Origin: Magnetococcales bacterium
Lineage (GTDB): Bacteria; Pseudomonadota; Magnetococcia; Magnetococcales; UBA8363
DNA: 64,000 bases
Assembly: GCA_015660855.1 (NCBI GenBank)
Contig: JACSDG010000001.1
Location: forward strand, 26,593-90,592
Reading direction: 5' to 3'
Position 1 is the first letter of the stretch, and the number at the start of each line of letters is the position of its first letter. The notes under the pieces were generated by a model, which was given only the letters and a program-made list of their open reading frames with translations, did no database searches and had not been told where the DNA came from. A program made the position numbers and the translations under genes. Below, piece by piece: positions 8,081-17,841 of the stretch.

Positions 8081-10258
8081 TCAAACTTTGGAGGGTTTCC
8101 AGACGATTTCTTGAGGCTTTCCGGTGCGGATGGCCTCCAGAATCTTGAAAGTACACAACGTCGTCAAACAAAGTTCTTGGGGAGGGATGGGGGATTGGGG
8201 GTTTTGGCTCATCAAGGCGTCGATGAATGTCGCCATCTCCTTGTTGATCCCCATATCCCTTGAAAATAAATTAAAATCCTCCCCTTTACCTTTGCGGACA
8301 AGGCGCAACTTTTTAAAGTTGTCCAACACCGCGATGGACTGTCCGCAATACACCTCCATTCTTTCTCTTGGAAAAGAAAGATCCCCCAGGGAGGTATAGA
8401 CCAGATTGGCCATGGATCCATCCTGGAAAGTCACAATCACCGACAGATTATCGGTCAACTCCAAAGGTTTGCTGGAAACCGCATCCCTGGCGCAATCGGC
8501 ATGAACCCGAACCGGAGGTGATTTGGCCAAAAATTGGAAAAGGTCGATAAAATGACACACCTCCCCCACAATCCGGCCCCCACCCTCCTCGGTATTGGCC
8601 CAATGATCCGCAGGCAGAAACCCCGCGTTGACCCGATAATTGATCACCAACGGACCGGAACGATTACTGAAAAAGGCATCTATCTTTTCTACAAACGGCG
8701 CAAACCGCCGGTTGAACCCGACCATCAGCATCCCTGGATGCTCTTCCAAAGCCTGGGCTACCGCTGTTAACTGTTCCTCGTTGACTGCCAGTGGTTTTTC
8801 GACAAAAACATGTTTGCCGGCCTTCAGGGCCTCGATAAGAAAACGGGCATGCAGATTATGCCGCGTGGCAATGACAACTGTATTGATCCCTGCATCCCGG
8901 ATAAGCTCGCTGGCATCGGTGGAACAATAGCCAAAGGCGAATTTGTCGGCCGTGTTGCGGGCCGTCAGACCCTTGGAAGTGGCAACCCCCACCAGTTGAA
9001 CCTGGGGATGTTTTTTCAAGGGGGGAATCAGATAGTTCTGGGCAAAACTTCCCGCGCCAACAAATCCAACCTTGATCGCCGCCACAGACGCAATCGACGC
9101 ATCCCGCCGAACAATTTTTTGTTCTAACGAAACCGCCTCGCCATAAGTCAAAACAATACCAACGTAAGGGGTGCTGTTGGCATTGATCATGTCATAGGCT
9201 TCCGCCGCCCTCTCTAGGGGAAAGGTATGGGTGGTGATTCCTTCCAGTCGGATTTTTTTCTGCCCCAGAAGATTCAAAAAGGATTGCATGTTGCGTTGGG
9301 CGGTCCAACGCACATACCCAGGGGGGTAATCCTGGGAATCGGCAACATAACGGTTATCGTATGTCCCCGGACCAAAGGCGCGGGATACGGAAAGATTGAG
9401 TTCCTTTTGATAGTAGTGCAGCCGGGGGGCGTGGATGTCTCCTGCCCCAAGCAAAACCACCCGACCCTTTTCCCGACAGAGGGCACCGGCCAGATCCAAA
9501 GTTTTCTCCTGGTCGCTCGCCGCCGCCACAATGACCGCATCCATCCCCAATCCATCGGTAAAATTGGCCGCCATGGCCTCCACCGGATCGGTAGACGGGT
9601 TGACTCCGGCCAGCATCCCCATCTTTTTGGCCATCTGCAACTTGGCAGGGTCGATTTCAATCCCAAACACATCGGCCCCTGAATTCTGGACCAACTGAAC
9701 GATCAGTTGACCTATCAAACCCAGACCAATGACCGCGACACGATGCCCAAGTTCAATCCCCGCCAAACGTACAGCCTGTAACCCTATGGCCCCCACCGGG
9801 GCATAAGTGGCATCCCTGGGGTCAACTCCCCGTGGAACGACGGCGCACAAATTTTGCGGGGTGGTCACAAGTTCTGCATGGGCGGCGTAAATTTCCCCGG
9901 CGCACGCCACACGATCCCCCACTTTCAGGGATTTAACCTCCGACCCGACCGCCACCACCTCTCCACAAGAAGCGTAGCCCAGGGAAACAGGGGTATCCAG
10001 CTTGTTGAGCACCTTCTTTACCGTCGGCAACAAACCTTCCTGCTGAACGTTGGTCACCACCTGGCGCACAAGATCGGGGCGGTTGCGGGCTTTGTTGAGC
10101 AGATTCATCCGCGCCGTATCCACCTTGATCTTTTCCGTCCCGGCACTGATCAGAGAGGCGATATTCCTTACCAGAACCGTATGGCCCGTAAGCAGGGGGG
10201 CTGGAACATCCTTGATGTCCAACTCTCCGGTTTTATAATTTTGCATAATCTGCTTCAT
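8081..10258 (-). CDS. bi-domain oxidoreductase: zinc-type alcohol dehydrogenase fused to Gfo/Idh/MocA
   Basis: This 725-residue protein joins two dehydrogenase types. Residues 1-360 look like a medium-chain dehydrogenase with the GLGLIGQL Rossmann motif and the GYASCGEVVAVG segment. Residues 390-725 are Gfo/Idh/MocA-like, with GFVGAGSFAQN for nucleotide binding and the family EKP motif (VFVEKPL). Such fusions occur in exopolysaccharide and lipopolysaccharide clusters, where they are thought to oxidise nucleotide sugars, but the substrate is not established. It is the first gene of the minus-strand polysaccharide operon. The start ATG 10258 has AGGGA 5 bp upstream; an in-frame ATG four codons later is possible. 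Confidence 0.93.
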   Translation of the reverse strand: MKQIMQNYKTGELDIKDVPAPLLTGHTVLVRNIASLISAGTEKIKVDTARMNLLNKARNRPDLVRQVVTNVQQEGLLPTVKKVLNKLDTPVSLGYASCGEVVAVGSEVKSLKVGDRVACAGEIYAAHAELVTTPQNLCAVVPRGVDPRDATYAPVGAIGLQAVRLAGIELGHRVAVIGLGLIGQLIVQLVQNSGADVFGIEIDPAKLQMAKKMGMLAGVNPSTDPVEAMAANFTDGLGMDAVIVAAASDQEKTLDLAGALCREKGRVVLLGAGDIHAPRLHYYQKELNLSVSRAFGPGTYDNRYVADSQDYPPGYVRWTAQRNMQSFLNLLGQKKIRLEGITTHTFPLERAAEAYDMINANSTPYVGIVLTYGEAVSLEQKIVRRDASIASVAAIKVGFVGAGSFAQNYLIPPLKKHPQVQLVGVATSKGLTARNTADKFAFGYCSTDASELIRDAGINTVVIATRHNLHARFLIEALKAGKHVFVEKPLAVNEEQLTAVAQALEEHPGMLMVGFNRRFAPFVEKIDAFFSNRSGPLVINYRVNAGFLPADHWANTEEGGGRIVGEVCHFIDLFQFLAKSPPVRVHADCARDAVSSKPLELTDNLSVIVTFQDGSMANLVYTSLGDLSFPRERMEVYCGQSIAVLDNFKKLRLVRKGKGEDFNLFSRDMGINKEMATFIDALMSQNPQSPIPPQELCLTTLCTFKILEAIRTGKPQEIVWKPSKV

Positions 10259-10568
10259 GGCATCCCTGGACTAAAACCCGATCCAAAAATTAAACCTTTT
10301 CCGAGCGTACATGATGCCTTTCACAGGAAAAAAATCAAGGCACAATTTAAAATTCAACAAACAAGTCCATTCTTTTGCAACAACGACAAACCCATGATGG
10401 TCTGGATTCGCCAATACCATGACGGTGTCATGATGGGCACTCAAGAGACAAACATATTGAAAATACACTGATTATATTAACTTACAATATTGGCAGGTTG
10501 CTTGCATTAACGACAGAACATACGACTGCAAAGAATGAACCTTCAAGCCTTAAGAAAGTGGTCCTGCA
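10259..10568. other. AT-rich intergenic stretch upstream of the polysaccharide operon
   Basis: No convincing gene is present. On the minus strand there is a TATAAT hexamer at 10471-10476, about 210 bp before the operon start, without a good -35 box. A perfect inverted repeat, CATGAC-GGT-GTCATG, lies at 10418-10432, with two related CCATGATGG-like copies nearby. Either could be regulatory; nothing confirms it. Confidence 0.4.
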
Positions 10569-10775
10569 ATGACTCAAAGAATGGTTCGCATCACTGAGAA
10601 AACCGTTACTCTGCAATGTGCAGAGCTCCTTCTGCCGCATGTAGAAGCCCAAACTACAAAATCGCTCCAATCCGGACGCAGCAAACCTTCGGAAGCAGGG
10701 ATCTTCCTGGCTCTCACCGCCGTCAGTCTGTTGCTTTCACTGCTGTTGTTTCTGGAACTCTGGTCCGGCAGTTAG
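10569..10775 (+). CDS. possible small single-span membrane protein
   Basis: A 68-codon frame starts at ATG 10569. The first 42 residues are polar and the last 25 form one clean hydrophobic segment (AGIFLALTAVSLLLSLLLFLEL) that looks like a C-terminal membrane anchor. There is only a weak purine stretch upstream (AAGAAAGTGG). No family is recognised. It stands alone between two minus-strand operons, so it could be a genuine short membrane protein or a chance frame. Confidence 0.35.
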   Translation: MTQRMVRITEKTVTLQCAELLLPHVEAQTTKSLQSGRSKPSEAGIFLALTAVSLLLSLLLFLELWSGS

Positions 10776-10854
10776 CAGACCTTCAAGATGATGAATCAAT
10801 AAATGGGAGACTTGTCATGCAATTTCTTCGATTGGTCAACTCGGAAGTTTTGTT

Positions 10855-10889
10855 CCCCAAGGGGGGGAAACGGCTCCCCCCACCTGGGG
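10855..10889 (-). terminator. GC-rich hairpin after the DAHP synthase gene
   Basis: Read on the minus strand, a CCCCA...TGGGG outer stem encloses a G6/C6 inner stem with an 8-nt loop. It begins about 30 bp after the stop of the DAHP synthase gene. There is no U-rich tail, so it is a possible terminator or mRNA-stabilising hairpin only. Confidence 0.35.
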
Positions 10890-10919
10890 CATCGATGAAT
10901 AAATCCGGCCAACCTCTTG

Positions 10920-12269
10920 TCAGCCCATTTGTCGCAATGTTTCCGCGACAAGAAAGGCGACATCAAGGCTCTGAGCGGCGTTAAGCCGGGGATCGCAGGT
11001 CGTATGATAGCGGTGTTCCAGGTGCTCTTCCAAGACCTCCTGGGACCCGCCCACGCATTCGGTAACATTGCCTCCCGTCAGCTCGAAATGCACCCCGCCA
11101 GGCCTGGATCCCTCCGCCTTGTGGATGGCGAAAAATTGTGTCAATTCCGACAAAATATGTTTAATTGACCGGGTCTTGTAACCACTGGGGGTACCATAGG
11201 TGTTGCCGTGCATGGGGTCGCAACTCCATACAATGGCAAACCCTTCCGCTTGGCAGGCTTTGATGATTCTGGGCAGACAATCGCTAATCCTGGCATGGCC
11301 AAAACGACCAATCAGGGTCAATCGTCCAGGAATATTTTCCGGGTTGAGACGGGAACACAGTGTCAATACGTCTTCCACGCTGATGTCGGGGCCAATCTTG
11401 ACACCCACCGGGTTTTTCACACCGCGCAAAAATTCAACATGTGCCCCGTTGACCTGTCGGGTCCGATCACCGATCCAAAGCATGTGCGCCGAACAATCGT
11501 AATAATCTCCGGTCAATGAATCCTTGCGGGTCAAGGCACTCTCGTACTCCATGATCAAGGCTTCATGGCTTGTGTAATACTCGATCTCCCGCAAAATGGG
11601 GGTGTTGGCGGAATTGATCCCCAAAACCTCCATGAACCGCAAATTTTCGCTGAGCTGATCGGCCAGTTTGCTGTACCGCTGCCCTTGGAGACTGGCGGCG
11701 ACAAAATCCTGGTTCCAGGTATGTACCTTTTTTAAATCGGCAAAACCACCGCTGGTAAACGCTCGCAGCAGATTCAGGGTGCTGGCGGACTGAAAATAAG
11801 CCCGCTCCATACGGGTGGGATCGGGTTGCCTGGCCTCTTGCGAAAAGCTGGAATCGTTGACGGACTCGCCACGAAAACTCGGCAGCGACACGCCATCTTT
11901 GGTTTCCATGGGGCTGGACCTGGGCTTGGCGAATTGCCCGGCGATGCGGCCAACCTTGATGATGGGCTTGCCAAGACCGTGGGTGAGAATAACCGCCATT
12001 TGCAACAATACCTTGAGCTTGTCGCGTATGGCATTGGCGGTGAACTCATTGAAGGATTCAGCGCAATCCCCTCCCTGAAGCAAAAAAGCCTCACCCCGCG
12101 TAACCTGCGCCAGTCTGTCCATCAAGGATCTGGCCTCCCCGGCAAACACCAGGGGGGGGTAACTGGCGAGTCGCTGACAGGCAAGGTCCAGTTCCTTGGG
12201 GTCGGGCCACTCGGGTTGTTGCTGCGCTGGGTATTTTTTCCATGAATCTTGGGTCCAACTCTCAGACAC
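10920..12269 (-). CDS. class II 3-deoxy-7-phosphoheptulonate synthase (DAHP synthase)
   Basis: The enzyme condenses phosphoenolpyruvate with erythrose-4-phosphate, the first step of the shikimate pathway. The plant-like class II type is shown by the N-terminal WPDPKEL region, [11 protein letters not shown], the [14 protein letters not shown] motif, the internal SFRGE segment and the C-terminal [10 protein letters not shown] and GGVHFELTG motifs. The 449-residue length is normal. Translation appears to start at GTG 12269 with AAGGAA 8 bp upstream. It lies 94 bp downstream of glnD on the same strand, so the two may be co-transcribed. Confidence 0.96.
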   Translation of the reverse strand: MSESWTQDSWKKYPAQQQPEWPDPKELDLACQRLASYPPLVFAGEARSLMDRLAQVTRGEAFLLQGGDCAESFNEFTANAIRDKLKVLLQMAVILTHGLGKPIIKVGRIAGQFAKPRSSPMETKDGVSLPSFRGESVNDSSFSQEARQPDPTRMERAYFQSASTLNLLRAFTSGGFADLKKVHTWNQDFVAASLQGQRYSKLADQLSENLRFMEVLGINSANTPILREIEYYTSHEALIMEYESALTRKDSLTGDYYDCSAHMLWIGDRTRQVNGAHVEFLRGVKNPVGVKIGPDISVEDVLTLCSRLNPENIPGRLTLIGRFGHARISDCLPRIIKACQAEGFAIVWSCDPMHGNTYGTPSGYKTRSIKHILSELTQFFAIHKAEGSRPGGVHFELTGGNVTECVGGSQEVLEEHLEHRYHTTCDPRLNAAQSLDVAFLVAETLRQMG

Positions 12270-12363
12270 GGTCTTGTTCCTTGAAGGCTTGAGGTAAAAA
12301 ATGGTGCGGGGGAAACAACATGAAATCCCACCGCCGTTGGTTTGTCATTTTCCATCTTTAAAG

Positions 12364-15183
12364 TCAACCGGTGGTCCTTAGATTTTCCTCATCCCCTCCG
12401 GTACCGGCCAAAAAGGGTGCCGATGGTGTTGACAGGCTGCGTCCATCAATATTTTCTATGGCCTTGACCAGATGGGTTTTCAGAGCTTCGATCTTGCGAC
12501 TGTTGAGTTTCAAGCCAAACATGTCCCGCAGATAGAAGACATCCACCGCCCGTTCCCCATAAGTGGAAATTTTAGCGGTGCGAATCTGCAACCCCTGACG
12601 TTCCACCTCTCGCGTGATGGTAAACAACAGCCCAACCCGATCCAGAGAGGTGATCTCCAAAATGGTAAAACCGTCGAAACTGTTATCCACCTCAATGGAG
12701 ACCGGGACCCGAAACGGGCTGGGGGAAACAAACGCGGGGACGGCGTTGGACAATAGAGCCTCGGGCCAGGTCTTTCCCTTGAGAACCGATAACAGCGTTT
12801 GCTCAATTTTATCGAGCCGATGTTTGCTTTCGATGGCTTTGCCCTGATTGTTTTGCAGGACAAAAGAGTCGAAAGCCATGCCATCCTTGGTGGTGGTGAT
12901 ACTGGCAGAAAGAATGTTGACCCCCTCGGCAGTGAGCGCACCGGAAATCCGTGCCATCAGACCGGGATGATCGGGGGTATGCAACAGCAATTCCGTCGTG
13001 TTGGTCGCCGGTGTCGTCCAGAACACCACGCCCATGGGTTCTTCGCGCAGTGAAGCAAACGCTCGGAAATGATCCACCAGGGTGCGCACATCGTATTGAA
13101 TGAAATAATCGGGGTAAAACCGATCAAAATGCCGATCCACCCCCGCCGCATCGTTTTCCGGAACCAGAAGTTTTCGGGCCTCTTCCCGCCGATTCTCGGC
13201 ATGGCGGGTAATATCGCTGGTTTTGAAGGCTCCCCTCTCCAATGTTTCCAGGGCAAAATTGTACAATTGCATGAGCAATGTCGCTTTCCATGGTGTCCAT
13301 ACACCCGGCCCAACGGCCCGTATGTCGGCCATGGTCAACAGCAATAAAAGCTTGAGCCGTTGGGTATTTCCCATCTGCTCGGCAAACTGGGTAATGGTGG
13401 CAGGATCACCCAAATCCCGACGCAGGGCGGTACGGGAGAATACCAAATGGTTTTCCACCAGCCAAGCCACGATTTCGATGTCATCCGCCGGCAAACCAAA
13501 GCGCAAACACACGTCTCTGGCGATGACCGCCCCCTCCTTGGTGTGATCGCCACCCCGACCTTTGGCAATGTCGTGGAAAAGAACGGCAAGAATCAGCAAC
13601 CCCGGGTTGTCCAGTTCGGTAAATACTTTGGTTGCCTGGGGCAATTCGTCACGCAAGCGTCCCTCTTGAATCTGCCGGACGGCAGCCACCGCCAGGAGGG
13701 TGTGTTCATCGACGGTGAACACATGAAACATGTCGTGCTGCGACTGCCACATGATACGGCCAAATTCGGGGAGATAACGACCCAACACCCCGATCTGGTT
13801 CATACGCCGCAACGTCCAGGCTACCGCTTGCCGACCGTTGAGAATCCGTAAAAAGAGTTGGGCCGCTTCGGGATTGCGTTGAAAATCCCGGTCAATCAGA
13901 TCCATACGCCGACGGATCAGGCGTTCGGTATCGGGATGGATCGTTTTTAAATGACGTTGGGCAACGTCAAATATTTTCAGAAGCAACAGCGGATCGGCAT
14001 CAATCAGGTCGGGCGAGCGTAACGCCACCTTGTCACCCAGCAATTGAAAACTTTCTTCCAGGCGGCGTTTGTTCCACCAGCGAAGTTTTAAATGTTCCTC
14101 CTGATATTTCCGCAGAAAAATTCTGGATAAATCGCCAACCTGCTGCGCCACCTGGTAATAGCGACGCATGAACTGCTCCACCCCCTGCCTGCCCGTTCGA
14201 TCCCGATAGCCAAACTCTTTGGCAATTTCCATTTGGTGCGAAAAGGTCAATCGATCTTCGCGACGACCGGCGCGATAATGCAAAGCGTTGCGAATCCGCC
14301 GCAAAAAGGAAAGACTTCGGGTGAAAACCCGGTATTCCTGGGCCGTAATGATCTCCATCTCCACCAAATCTTTGACATGATCCACCTTGTAGCGATACTT
14401 GGAAATCCAGGCGAAAGTCTGAATATCACGCAATCCCCCTGGGTTTTCTTTGATATTGGGTTCAAGATAGAAGAAGGAGTTGCCGAATTTATCGTGCCGC
14501 TTGTTCTGCTCCAACAGTTTGGCACGCAAAAAGCTGTCGGGATCCTTGTCCAACACTTTCTTGAACAATTTTTTTTTGTAGGTGTCGAACAGTTCCCGAT
14601 TGCCGGCCAAAAACCGGGATTCCAACATTGATGTACGAATTTCCAGATCTTGGCGTGCCTGTTGCACACAGTCCTCTATCTGGCGCACCGCATGACCAAT
14701 ATCCAAACCCAGATCCCACAGACAGTAGAGCATGCGTTCAACCTGTTTTTCATGTTTAGAACGGCTGTCGTCGGGGAGAATGAAGAGCAGGTCGATGTCC
14801 GAGTAGGGTGCCAGTTCGCCCCTGCCGTAACCGCCTGTAGCCACCAGGGCAAGGTTTTCCGCCTCTGTACTGGGATGGGTGTGAATGATGCGGAAGATGC
14901 GTTTGAGTACCACGTCGGTCAATGCGGAGTGGCCTTTGACGATAAATTCACCCGAAGCACCGTTGCGGTGAATGGCGTGCAGACGCTCCCTGCCTAGACG
15001 TATGGTCGCACGCAGAAAGTCAATTATTTGACGACGGGTATCTTCGGAAATGGCGGTCGCGACCGATGGTGGCAGCAGGGATTGGAGTTTGGATTCAAAC
15101 TCGACGGATTCCAAAAACTCGGAAACCGCAAATTCCTTCGGGATGACCGGAAGCTTTCTGTGGGAGGAAACGTGGCTGTCCAA
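12364..15183 (-). CDS. glnD: [protein-PII] uridylyltransferase / uridylyl-removing enzyme
   Basis: GlnD adds UMP to and removes it from PII proteins according to glutamine level, linking nitrogen status to glutamine synthetase and transcription. The 939 residues show the four expected parts: a nucleotidyltransferase motif (G117-GYGRGELAPYSD with D129 and D131), an all-helical linker, an HD hydrolase domain (LFHDIAKGRGGDH) and two C-terminal ACT domains (HTPDHPGLMARISGAL and LEITSLDRVGLLFTIT). The reading frame begins at TTG 15183 and I see no better ATG or GTG downstream before the conserved region, so the exact start is uncertain. It is divergent from mreB. Confidence 0.95.
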   Translation of the reverse strand: MDSHVSSHRKLPVIPKEFAVSEFLESVEFESKLQSLLPPSVATAISEDTRRQIIDFLRATIRLGRERLHAIHRNGASGEFIVKGHSALTDVVLKRIFRIIHTHPSTEAENLALVATGGYGRGELAPYSDIDLLFILPDDSRSKHEKQVERMLYCLWDLGLDIGHAVRQIEDCVQQARQDLEIRTSMLESRFLAGNRELFDTYKKKLFKKVLDKDPDSFLRAKLLEQNKRHDKFGNSFFYLEPNIKENPGGLRDIQTFAWISKYRYKVDHVKDLVEMEIITAQEYRVFTRSLSFLRRIRNALHYRAGRREDRLTFSHQMEIAKEFGYRDRTGRQGVEQFMRRYYQVAQQVGDLSRIFLRKYQEEHLKLRWWNKRRLEESFQLLGDKVALRSPDLIDADPLLLLKIFDVAQRHLKTIHPDTERLIRRRMDLIDRDFQRNPEAAQLFLRILNGRQAVAWTLRRMNQIGVLGRYLPEFGRIMWQSQHDMFHVFTVDEHTLLAVAAVRQIQEGRLRDELPQATKVFTELDNPGLLILAVLFHDIAKGRGGDHTKEGAVIARDVCLRFGLPADDIEIVAWLVENHLVFSRTALRRDLGDPATITQFAEQMGNTQRLKLLLLLTMADIRAVGPGVWTPWKATLLMQLYNFALETLERGAFKTSDITRHAENRREEARKLLVPENDAAGVDRHFDRFYPDYFIQYDVRTLVDHFRAFASLREEPMGVVFWTTPATNTTELLLHTPDHPGLMARISGALTAEGVNILSASITTTKDGMAFDSFVLQNNQGKAIESKHRLDKIEQTLLSVLKGKTWPEALLSNAVPAFVSPSPFRVPVSIEVDNSFDGFTILEITSLDRVGLLFTITREVERQGLQIRTAKISTYGERAVDVFYLRDMFGLKLNSRKIEALKTHLVKAIENIDGRSLSTPSAPFLAGTGGDEENLRTTG

Positions 15184-15258
15184 GACCTTTTCTCGACCTT
15201 GATGGGTGTTACAGGGAATGGTAAGTTCCGCTCGGCGGAAGCTTTCCCTGATGCGTAA

Positions 15259-16359
<1,101 letters not shown>

Positions 16360-16377
16360 CACCGGGGAGGTCATCCC

Positions 16378-17349
16378 TTGGATTTCTTTCTGGCCCTCAT
16401 CAAAGAACACCGGCATTCCATCGTCGCCACAGCAACCCTCGTTGTCTCCCTGCTGTTGCTGCTGGCGGTTCGGCCTGGAAATCGTGACCCCGGATTCATC
16501 GAGGACGCCGCCCTTGATGTTGTCGGTGGCATCCAGGGGGTGGTTCAAAGCCCGGTAGGGGCCTACCGGGATTTTACCTCTCAATTTCGCCAATGGCAGA
16601 GCCTTCTTGAAGAAAACCGCCGGTTCAGCCAGGAGCTCAAGATATTACGCCCCCTGGGAACGCAGGTGGTGGAACTTGAGATGGAAAACCAACGTCTGCG
16701 CCGATTGTTGAAAATGCCGCTGCCGCCACAACTGCACAGCCTTGCCGCCAGGGTGGTGGGAGACACCTCCACCGCCTTCGCCAACGTGTTGTTGCTCGAT
16801 GTCGGTCGAAACCAGGGATCCCGTGTCAACGCCTCCGTTCTGGTCCCCAAGGGGGTCGTCGGACGCGTGGTCCAGGTCGGAAACAATACCTCTTTGGTTC
16901 TTACCCTGCTGGATATCAATTCCCGTGTACCCGTCCTTGTTCAGCGCACCAGGACCAATGGAACCCTCGCCGGTTTCAATGGGCCAACCCTCACCATGGA
17001 AAACGTTTCCAAAGACGCCAAGACCCAAGATGTTCAACAAACCGATACTACGGGGATCATCGCCGGTTTCAACGGACAAAGCCTCAGCATGGACTATGTT
17101 TCCAAGGATGCCAAAATCAAAGCGGGAGACACCATTCTGACTTCCGGCATGGCGGGAAGTTTTCCCAAAGGATTGCCAATCGGCATTGTCAAAGAGGTTT
17201 TGGAAGGGGATACCGGCCTGTTTCAACGAGTCATCATTCAACCCTCCGTGGATTTTGACCGGGTCGAAGAAGTTCGCCTGCTCATTCCCGGAAAACTTTC
17301 CACAACCGCCGACCTCCCCAAACAATCCGATACGATGGAAACACCGTGA
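16378..17349 (+). CDS. mreC: rod shape-determining protein MreC
   Basis: MreC is a bitopic periplasmic scaffold that links MreB filaments to the cell-wall synthases. It has an N-terminal membrane segment (about residues 14-32), a coiled coil (about 70-105) and the paired beta domains with the typical GVVGRVVQVG and LTSGMAGSFPKGLPIG motifs. The start is TTG 16378, supported by GGGGAGG 7-8 bp upstream and no alternative. Residues 193-254 carry a tandem duplication of a 31-residue unit (see the repeat entry), which most family members have only once. The stop overlaps the mreD start. Confidence 0.95.
   Translation: MDFFLALIKEHRHSIVATATLVVSLLLLLAVRPGNRDPGFIEDAALDVVGGIQGVVQSPVGAYRDFTSQFRQWQSLLEENRRFSQELKILRPLGTQVVELEMENQRLRRLLKMPLPPQLHSLAARVVGDTSTAFANVLLLDVGRNQGSRVNASVLVPKGVVGRVVQVGNNTSLVLTLLDINSRVPVLVQRTRTNGTLAGFNGPTLTMENVSKDAKTQDVQQTDTTGIIAGFNGQSLSMDYVSKDAKIKAGDTILTSGMAGSFPKGLPIGIVKEVLEGDTGLFQRVIIQPSVDFDRVEEVRLLIPGKLSTTADLPKQSDTMETP
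16954..17139 (+). repeat. in-frame 93-bp tandem duplication within mreC
   Basis: Two units of exactly 93 bp (16954-17046 and 17047-17139) encode similar 31-residue segments. Shared landmarks are AGFNG, a Leu-x-Met pair and VSKDAK in each copy; the first copy reads LAGFNGPTLTMENVSKDAK and the second IAGFNGQSLSMDYVSKDAK. The copies have diverged at many third positions, so the duplication is not recent. Confidence 0.85.
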
Positions 17350-17840
17350 TTGCCTCCAGACCGATCACTCTGCTGCCGGGGATATCCATCCTCATCGCCC
17401 TGGCACTCCAGGAAACCGCCATCCCCGCCGCATCCTGGAATGTGTTGCGTCCCGACTTGGTCATTATCTGCCTGTTCTACTGGCGCATGTATCGCCCTGA
17501 CCTGTGCGGTCCGCTGCTCGCCTTTGGTACCGGCCTGCTCCTGGATGTCATCTATACAACCCCAATGGGTCTGAACGCTTTTTCCAAAACAGTTCTGGTC
17601 CTGCTGATCGGGCGTTATGGTAAAATCTTTCGCGCTTTGGACTTCATCATGCTGCTGCCCGTCATTGCCATTTTCGTCATGCTGGACGAAATGATACAAG
17701 GAATCTGGATCATCATAACCAACGGCTTCGCCTTCCGTTGGGATATCCTGGCTGGTCGGCCTGTGGCAACCGTGGTCATCATGCCTTTGATGGTGCGTGC
17801 TCTCATCTTCCTTCATCGCTCCTGGCTGGAGGCCCGATGA
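17346..17840 (+). CDS. mreD: rod shape-determining protein MreD
   Basis: A 164-residue hydrophobic protein with about five membrane segments, the usual size and character of MreD. Family-like features are the N-terminal RPDLVIICLFYW stretch and the internal GLLLDVIYTTPMGLNAF motif. It is thought to work with MreC in the elongasome. The start GTG 17346 overlaps the mreC stop (GTGA), indicating translational coupling, and the gene ends 1 bp before the mrdA ATG. Confidence 0.93.
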   Translation: MIASRPITLLPGISILIALALQETAIPAASWNVLRPDLVIICLFYWRMYRPDLCGPLLAFGTGLLLDVIYTTPMGLNAFSKTVLVLLIGRYGKIFRALDFIMLLPVIAIFVMLDEMIQGIWIIITNGFAFRWDILAGRPVATVVIMPLMVRALIFLHRSWLEAR

Positions 17841-17841
17841 C

